Origin: Nocardia kruczakiae NBRC 101016
GTDB taxonomy: Bacteria; Actinomycetota; Actinomycetes; Mycobacteriales; Mycobacteriaceae
Length of the DNA stretch: 64,000 bases
NCBI RefSeq assembly: GCF_001612965.1
Contig: NZ_BDBL01000022.1
Location: 100,559-164,558, forward strand
Direction of reading: 5' to 3'
Shown here: positions 58,837-64,000 of the stretch, in pieces
How the letters are laid out: the number at the start of each line of letters is the position of its first letter
How positions within the stretch are numbered: position 1 is the first letter of the stretch
Notes under the pieces: generated by a model
What the model was told of the DNA's origin: nothing
Databases searched by the model: none
What the model saw: the letters and a program-made list of their open reading frames with translations, nothing else
Translations under genes and position numbers: made by a program

Positions 58837-59868
58837 TCATCTCTCCGAAATACCTTCCACGACAGCAGAATTCACCGCATCCGTGCGCGACCCGTCCTTC
58901 AAATCCACGCCGGATCGTCCCAATGCGCGCGCACCCGCGACCAGACCCGCGACCACTACTGCGGCCTGCCGATACCCCAGCCCCTCGGGCGGGTGGATAT
59001 TCGACACGCAGTTGCGTTCGGCGTCGGTGCGTCCCGGGCGGGGATGGTGGGTGAGATAGATGCCGAGACTGTCGGCAACCGACAGTCCGGGGCGTTCACC
59101 GATCAGCACCAGCACGGTACGCACGCCGAGAGCGGCACCGAGATGGTCGCCGATCGCCACCCGCGCCTGCGTCGCGATCACCGGCGGGGCCAGCGCGTAG
59201 TGCGGGGCGAGTTCGTCGACCAGGGCAGCGAGCAGATCCGGGCCGTGTGTCGCGAGCGCATGGGGAGACAAACCGTCGGCCAGCACGAAGCCCACATCGA
59301 AAGCACTGGGCGACAAATTCTTTCGTACCTCCGAGAAGTCCTCGGGCTCTCGTCCGAGATCCGGCCGACGCAGATATTCCGCGCGGTCTCGCGCCCGGCT
59401 GCGGACGGGGATCGGCGTCCCGATGCCCAGCGCGGCGACCCGTTCGCCCAGTGCATCCACGTCCACCGACGTGTGCACAGCATCGCGCGCCGCCGCATGT
59501 GCGGCCCGGAATTCCAGCACCCGCGCGGTCGGCAGTGCGTCACCAGCCCGCCCGAGCCCTATCCGCGCCTGGGTCACCTTGCGCAACTCCCGCCAAAACA
59601 GGTCACCACCCGCATCCGCGCCGCCGGCGCCGCCCGCCCGCTCCACTCCGGCCGAGTTCGTACCGATGGTGCTGATCGTTTCCGCATCGTCCGCGCTCAC
59701 CGCGCCCACACTCGACCGCTTCGTCTTCGCCGCAACAGCACTCGACCCCGCGCCGCTCACCCTCACCGGTCCCGCACTCACACCGGCGGCGCTCGGAGGC
59801 GCGGCGCCTTCGATCGCACCCGCTTCGGTCACCTTCATTTCGCCTTCGTCGGCAGATCCCGCACTCAT
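58837..59868 (-). CDS. eutC: ethanolamine ammonia-lyase small subunit EutC, extended N-terminus
   Basis: A 343-residue protein. The EutC domain starts near residue 92 with ELRKVTQARIGLGRAGDALP, followed by FRAAHAAARDAVH, FVLADGLSPHALATHG and NCVSNIHPPEGLGYRQAA. The first about 90 residues are Ala/Gly/Ser-rich and not part of the family. ATG 59868 overlaps the eutB stop by 4 bp, which supports the long start. It forms the adenosylcobalamin-dependent enzyme with EutB. Confidence 0.92.
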   Translation of the reverse strand: MSAGSADEGEMKVTEAGAIEGAAPPSAAGVSAGPVRVSGAGSSAVAAKTKRSSVGAVSADDAETISTIGTNSAGVERAGGAGGADAGGDLFWRELRKVTQARIGLGRAGDALPTARVLEFRAAHAAARDAVHTSVDVDALGERVAALGIGTPIPVRSRARDRAEYLRRPDLGREPEDFSEVRKNLSPSAFDVGFVLADGLSPHALATHGPDLLAALVDELAPHYALAPPVIATQARVAIGDHLGAALGVRTVLVLIGERPGLSVADSLGIYLTHHPRPGRTDAERNCVSNIHPPEGLGYRQAAVVVAGLVAGARALGRSGVDLKDGSRTDAVNSAVVEGISER

Positions 59869-61286
59869 CGAGGCCCCGCCAATTCCCGCAGCGGCGAGCT
59901 CAGCGGTTCCACCACGGCGATACCGCCCGTCGCGTCCAGCATGCCCAGCCCCGCCAGCCACTGCTCGAACTCCGGCGCGGGCGCCAGGCCCAGCAGCCGG
60001 CGTACGTACAACGCGTCGTGGAAGCTCAGGCTCTGGTAGCCGAGCATCACGTCGTCGGCCCCGGGCACCGCGATCACGAATGCGACGCCGGCTGCGCCCA
60101 GCAGCGTCAGCAGGGTGTCCATATCGTCCTGATCAGCCTCGGCGTGGTTGGTGTAGCAGACATCGACGCCCATCGGCAGGCCGAGCAGTTTGCCGCAGAA
60201 GTGATCTTCCAGCCCCGCCCGCACGATCTGTTTGCCGTCGTACAGATATTCCGGACCGATGAACCCGACGACCGTGTTGACCAATAGCGGCTCCAGCTCC
60301 CGCGCGACCGCGTACGCCCGCGCCTCGAGCGTCTGCTGATCGACGGGCCGACCGCCGGTACCGAGATGCGCGCCCGCCGACAGCGCCGAGCCCTGCCCGG
60401 TTTCCAGATACATCACGTTGTCGCCGACGGTTCCGCGCCCCAGCGACCGCCCGGCGGCGTCGGCCTCGCGCAGCAGCGACAGATTCACCCCGAAACTCGC
60501 ATTCGCCGTCTCGGTGCCCGCGACCGACTGGAAGACCAGATCCACCGGCGCCCCCGCCTCGATCAGCCCCAGCGTGGTGGTCACATGGGCGAGCACGCAG
60601 GACTGGACCGGGATGTCGAATCGGGTCCGCACGTCGTCGAGCAGCGTCAGCAGCTCGGCGGCGGCTCGCGGTGAGTCGGTAGCCGGATTCACGCCGATCA
60701 CCGCATCCCCACAGCCGAGCAGCAATCCGTCCAGTACCGCCGCGGCGATTCCGCGCGGATCGTCGGTGGGGTGATTGGGCTGCAACCGGGTGGCCAGCCG
60801 CCCCGGCAGTCCGATGGTGGTGCGGAAACCGGAGCGCACCTCGGCGGCCCGCGCAACTGCGATCAGATCCTGATTGCGCATCAGCTTGCTCACCGCCGCC
60901 ACCATCTCCGGTGTCAAACCCGCTGCCACGGAACGCAATACCGCTGCGGGCGATTCCGGCTCCGATCCGGCGGCCACCGCGAGCAGCCAGTCCCGCAGCC
61001 CGCCGACGGACAGGTGCGCGATCGGCGCGAAGGCGGCGCGATCGTGGTGGTCGAGAATCAGCCGGGTGACCTCGTCGGTCTCGTAGGGCACCACCGGATC
61101 GTTCAGGAATTCGCGCAGCGGCACCTCGGCCAGCGCCCATTGCGCCGCGGCGCGCTCCGCGTCCGAACTCGCCGCGCACCCGGCCAGTTCGTCGCCGCTG
61201 CGCAGCGGTGTCGCCTTCGCCAGCAGGTCGACCAGCCCGTCGAAGGCGTAGGTCCGGCCGTGGAGGGTCTGCTGATACCGCGTCAT
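59865..61286 (-). CDS. eutB: ethanolamine ammonia-lyase large subunit EutB
   Basis: A 473-residue catalytic subunit, full length. FRTTIGLPGRLATRLQPNHP, GVNPATDSPRAAAELL, VQSCVLAHVTTTLGLIE and PMGVDVCYTNHAEADQDDMD are conserved. It converts ethanolamine to acetaldehyde and ammonia. GGAGAG precedes ATG 61286. No EutA reactivase, permease or microcompartment gene is adjacent. Confidence 0.95.
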   Translation of the reverse strand: MTRYQQTLHGRTYAFDGLVDLLAKATPLRSGDELAGCAASSDAERAAAQWALAEVPLREFLNDPVVPYETDEVTRLILDHHDRAAFAPIAHLSVGGLRDWLLAVAAGSEPESPAAVLRSVAAGLTPEMVAAVSKLMRNQDLIAVARAAEVRSGFRTTIGLPGRLATRLQPNHPTDDPRGIAAAVLDGLLLGCGDAVIGVNPATDSPRAAAELLTLLDDVRTRFDIPVQSCVLAHVTTTLGLIEAGAPVDLVFQSVAGTETANASFGVNLSLLREADAAGRSLGRGTVGDNVMYLETGQGSALSAGAHLGTGGRPVDQQTLEARAYAVARELEPLLVNTVVGFIGPEYLYDGKQIVRAGLEDHFCGKLLGLPMGVDVCYTNHAEADQDDMDTLLTLLGAAGVAFVIAVPGADDVMLGYQSLSFHDALYVRRLLGLAPAPEFEQWLAGLGMLDATGGIAVVEPLSSPLRELAGPR

Positions 61287-61432
61287 CGGCTCTCCTCCGG
61301 ATACGCGCGTCCTGTCCACCCTCACCGCCGGTGGTGGCTGCCAGCGTACCGCCGCGCCCGCACCCCGCGATGTCCGTTATGTCCCAACACGTTACGATCG
61401 GGTAAGCACTCCGACACTACGGGGAGGCGCGC

Positions 61433-61959
61433 ATGACCGAACGCAAACCGGCCCGCATGGGATTCGAATCCTGGATCGACAAGCAGATCCGCGAGGCGAC
61501 CGAGCGCGGCGAATTCGACAATCTGGCCGGCACCGGCAAACCCCTGCCCGGTATGGGCGAGCCGTACGACGAGAACTGGTGGCTGAACAACTACCTGCGC
61601 CGCGAGGGGGTGGGCGGTGAGGCGTTGCTGCCGACCTCGCTGACGCTGCGCCGCGATCTGGAGCGGTTACCCGAGCGGGTGGCGGAGATGGACTCCGAGG
61701 CCGAGGTCCGCGCCTACGTCTCCGATCTCAACATGCGCATCGTGGAATGGATCCGGATGCCGCACGGACCGCACGTCCGCCTCGCCCCGCCCGAGCCGAC
61801 GAGGTCGTCGCACGCTGGCGCGCCGACCGGCGCATCCGGCAACGGCCGACCGTGGGCAGCGGAAAGCCCTCTCCCGCAGCCACTTCCACGCGACAACGAG
61901 GCAGCCGCCCACCGTGGTGGCGCCGACTGGTCCGCCGCGACCGCCCCGGCGCCGCCTAA
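61433..61959 (+). pseudogene. DUF1992 (DnaJ homologue C28-type) gene with an apparent frameshift
   Basis: The first about 115 residues are a clean DUF1992 domain: MGFESWIDKQIREATERGEF, LPGMGEPYDENWWLNNYLRR and LNMRIVEWIRMPHGPHVRLAP. After that the frame becomes arginine/proline-rich and would run through the next, opposite gene to 62332. The -1 frame from about 61785 instead continues ADEVVARWRADRRIRQRP and ends SRPPWWRRLVRRDRPGAA at 61957-61959, which fits the family. A one-base loss in the CGCCCCGCCCGAG run near 61785-61800, real or a sequencing error, best explains this. Confidence 0.7.
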
Positions 61960-62414
61960 TCCTCGGAAGGCGGGAATCCGCCGGTGGCCACCGGCCCCCA
62001 CCGCTGCACTTCGATCCGGATCAGCGACTTGTTCTGCCGCGCCATCGCCGCGCGATAGTCGTCCCAATCCGGATGCTCACCCGCGATGCAGCGGTAGTAG
62101 TCCACCAGTCCGTCCAGCGCTTCGGGCATGTCGAGCACCTCGGCGCGCCCGTCGATCTGGACGTACGGGCCGTCCCAGTCGTCGGAGAGCACACAGATCG
62201 ACACCTGTGGGTCGCGCCGGACGTTGCGGGTCTTGGCCCGCCCGGGATAGGTGGAGATCACGATCCGGCCCGCGTCGTCGACGCCGCAGGTCACCGGAGA
62301 CATCTGCGGGGCACCGTCGGCGCGCGTGGTGACCAGGACGCCACGGTGGCGCGCGCGGGCGAAGTCGAGCAGTTCGGTCCGGTCGACCTCGGTGGCGGTC
62401 GCGATCCGTGGCAT
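61956..62414 (-). CDS. PPOX-class F420-dependent oxidoreductase-like protein
   Basis: A 152-residue split-barrel flavin/F420-binding protein. RHRGVLVTTRADGAPQMSPV, IVISTYPGRAKTRNVRRDP and VSICVLSDDWDGPYVQIDGR are typical of the Rv1155-like group. It probably binds F420 or FMN; the substrate is unknown. Its stop overlaps the end of the convergent DUF1992 gene by 3 bp. Confidence 0.88.
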   Translation of the reverse strand: MPRIATATEVDRTELLDFARARHRGVLVTTRADGAPQMSPVTCGVDDAGRIVISTYPGRAKTRNVRRDPQVSICVLSDDWDGPYVQIDGRAEVLDMPEALDGLVDYYRCIAGEHPDWDDYRAAMARQNKSLIRIEVQRWGPVATGGFPPSED

Positions 62415-62469
62415 GGGCGATCCTTTCTCGACGGTCTTCTCGCACCCACCCTGCCATGATCGATTCCCC

Positions 62470-62475
62470 TACAAT
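62470..62475 (+). promoter_or_regulatory. -10 TACAAT of leaderless guaB1
   Basis: TACAAT is followed by 7 bases and GTG 62483. The ATG at 62474 lies within the -10 itself and cannot be a start if this promoter is used. Confidence 0.55.
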
Positions 62476-62482
62476 GGCCGGA

Positions 62483-63919
62483 GTGCAGTTTCTCCCAGGA
62501 CACACGCCGCCGTACGACCTCACCTACGACGATCTTTTCCTCGTACCCAATCGCACCGATGTGTCGTCGCGGTTCGATGTGGACCTGTCCACCAGCGACG
62601 GAACCGGCACCACCATTCCCATCGTGGTCGCGAACATGACCGCGGTCGCCGGGCGCCGCATGGCCGAAACGGTCGCGCGCCGCGGCGGCATCGTGGTGCT
62701 GCCGCAGGATCTGCCGATCACCGCGGCCGCCGACACCATCTCCTTCGTCAAGAGCCGTTCGCTCACCGCCGACACCCCCGTCACGCTCGGGCCCGATCAC
62801 TCGGTATCGGACGCGCTGGCGCTGATCCACAAGCGCGCCCACCGCGCCGTGGTGATCGTCGAGAACGACAAGCCGGTCGGTGTCGTCACCGAAGCGGCCT
62901 GCGCCGATGTGGACCGGTTCGCACGGCTGCGCACCGTCGCCGACGCCGATTTCGTCAGCGCCGCCGCCACCGCCTCGCCGCGCGAGATCTTCGACCGGCT
63001 CGAGGCGGCCCATGCCGGTCTCGCGGTGCTGGTCCACGACGACGGCACCCTCGCCGGTGTGGTGACCCGCACCGGCGCGGTCCGCGACGGCATCTACACC
63101 CCGGCCGTGGACCGACACGGCACATTGCGCATCGCGGCCGCGGTCGGGGTGAACGGCGACATTCCGGGGAAGGCGAAGGCTCTGGTCGACGCCGGCGCGG
63201 ACGTCCTGGTCATCGACACCGCCCACGGCCATCAGGAGAAGATGCTCGAGGCGCTGCGCGCGGTCGCCGACCTGAAACTGGGCGTGCCGCTGGTGGCGGG
63301 CAATGTGGTGTCCGCGGCCGGAACCCGCGACCTGGCCGAGGCCGGCGCCGACATCGTCAAGGTCGGCGTCGGCCCGGGCGCCATGTGCACCACCCGCATG
63401 ATGACCGGTGTCGGCCGCCCGCAGTTCTCCGCGGTCGCCGAATGTGCCGCGGCGGCAAAGGATCTCGGCGTGCACATCTGGGCCGACGGTGGCGTCCGTC
63501 ATCCCCGTGACGTAGCGCTGGCACTGGCCGCGGGCGCGTCGAACGTGATGATCGGCTCCTGGTTCGCCGGCACCTACGAATCGCCCGGCGACCTGCGCGT
63601 CGACCGCGACGGCAACGCCTACAAGGAGAGCTTCGGCATGGCCTCCAAGCGCGCCGTGGCCGCCCGCACCGCCGCCGACAGCGGATTCGACCGCGCACGC
63701 AAGGCGCTGTTCGAAGAGGGCATCTCCTCCTCGCGGATGCGGCTGGATCCGGAACGCCCCGGCGTCGAGGACCTCATCGACCACATCTGTTCCGGTGTGC
63801 GCAGCGCCTGCACCTACGCCGGGGCCCGCACGCTCGCCGAACTGCACGAGAAGGCGGTGCTCGGCGTGCAGTCGGCCGCCGGTTTCGCCGAAGGCCGCCC
63901 GCTGCCCTCAGGGTGGTGA
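62483..63919 (+). CDS. guaB1: GuaB1 family IMP dehydrogenase-related GMP reductase
   Basis: A 478-residue protein, exactly the length of M. tuberculosis GuaB1 (Rv1843c) as recalled. PPYDLTYDDLFLVPNRTDV, VANMTAVAGRRMAETVARRG, a CBS pair at about 95-205, GVGPGAMCTTRMMTGVG (catalytic Cys) and the flap-like YKESFGMASKRAV are conserved. GuaB1 of mycobacteria has been described as a GMP reductase, returning GMP to IMP, rather than an IMP dehydrogenase. GTG 62483 aligns with the mycobacterial start and suits the leaderless promoter. Confidence 0.93.
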   Translation: MQFLPGHTPPYDLTYDDLFLVPNRTDVSSRFDVDLSTSDGTGTTIPIVVANMTAVAGRRMAETVARRGGIVVLPQDLPITAAADTISFVKSRSLTADTPVTLGPDHSVSDALALIHKRAHRAVVIVENDKPVGVVTEAACADVDRFARLRTVADADFVSAAATASPREIFDRLEAAHAGLAVLVHDDGTLAGVVTRTGAVRDGIYTPAVDRHGTLRIAAAVGVNGDIPGKAKALVDAGADVLVIDTAHGHQEKMLEALRAVADLKLGVPLVAGNVVSAAGTRDLAEAGADIVKVGVGPGAMCTTRMMTGVGRPQFSAVAECAAAAKDLGVHIWADGGVRHPRDVALALAAGASNVMIGSWFAGTYESPGDLRVDRDGNAYKESFGMASKRAVAARTAADSGFDRARKALFEEGISSSRMRLDPERPGVEDLIDHICSGVRSACTYAGARTLAELHEKAVLGVQSAAGFAEGRPLPSGW

Positions 63920-64000
63920 CCCCGCCCACGCCCGTCCGCTGCGAGCGGTCCTGGAATGTGGCGCCACCTGCGGGATCGGGAGATTTCACCCCGCCGCACC

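Noticed and set aside
61960..62332. Continuation of the DUF1992 first frame
   Set aside because: Runs antisense through the PPOX gene with Arg/Pro-rich sequence; a frameshift near 61790 explains it better.
62474..62476. ATG start for guaB1
   Set aside because: It lies inside the TACAAT -10; GTG 62483 matches the mycobacterial length and start.
63920..64000. Start of another gene after guaB1
   Set aside because: Only 81 bases remain; no start with ribosome site or recognisable sequence is visible.

Overview
The window is 64 kb of high-GC actinobacterial chromosome. Gene content points to Nocardia or a close mycolic-acid relative: a CYP136-like P450 beside a divergent TetR gene, recC-recB-recD in mycobacterial order, a GuaB1 of exactly 478 residues, type II NADH dehydrogenase beside urease genes, F420-type oxidoreductases, and IdeR-type iron boxes. 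No rRNA, tRNA, CRISPR array, transposase or phage structural gene was seen. Coding density is high, with many 1-11 bp gene overlaps.

Layout. 1-5 kb: the 3' end of a SpoIIE phosphatase/anti-sigma kinase fusion, then an XRE-TetR fusion regulator divergent from a translationally coupled acyl-CoA dehydrogenase / APH-type kinase / SDR cassette. 5-12 kb: a methyltransferase, a small orphan protein, a two-gene envelope pair (holin-like, DUF3618), a STAS protein, an F420-type oxidoreductase, then a cyclodeaminase/cyclohydrolase-family gene, an L,D-transpeptidase and a FolD paralogue that lacks the catalytic lysine. 12-20 kb: YdcF and PrmC-like proteins, a three-gene SPFH / zinc-ribbon / small membrane protein operon, a NUDIX hydrolase, and an SDR plus GabD2-like dehydrogenase facing a TetR gene across two tandem dyads. 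20-30 kb: recD, recB, recC. 30-35 kb: a penicillin-binding-fold serine hydrolase, the P450/TetR pair and ndh.

35-49 kb: urease, split in two. ureD-ureG-ureF lie next to ndh and ureC-ureB-ureA lie 8.7 kb away, with a block of regulators, SDRs, an MFS pump, a hydrolase and two methyl/redox genes between them. 49-55 kb: OsmC, O-acetylhomoserine sulfhydrylase and an iron-uptake region (FhuF-like reductase, two FecCD permeases, ATPase) with two iron boxes. 55-64 kb: BlaI/BlaR1, a DEAD-box helicase coupled to blaR1, ethanolamine ammonia-lyase, a frameshifted DUF1992 gene, a PPOX protein and guaB1. From memory of the M. tuberculosis map, guaB1, blaR1, blaI, a thioesterase, ureABC, ureFGD and ndh correspond in order to Rv1843c-Rv1854c, so the right half looks like that backbone expanded by several insertions.

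Most interesting points: a possible split ACAD10/11- or Lva-like 4-hydroxyacyl-CoA pathway with its own regulator; a possible division of the folate dehydrogenase and cyclohydrolase activities between two neighbouring genes; a FhuF-like reductase whose iron-sulfur cysteines are lost at a stop codon lying inside an iron box; the split urease locus; and a repeated TANNNT-to-start spacing that suggests many leaderless genes. All functional statements rest on motifs and recalled family knowledge; no search was run.
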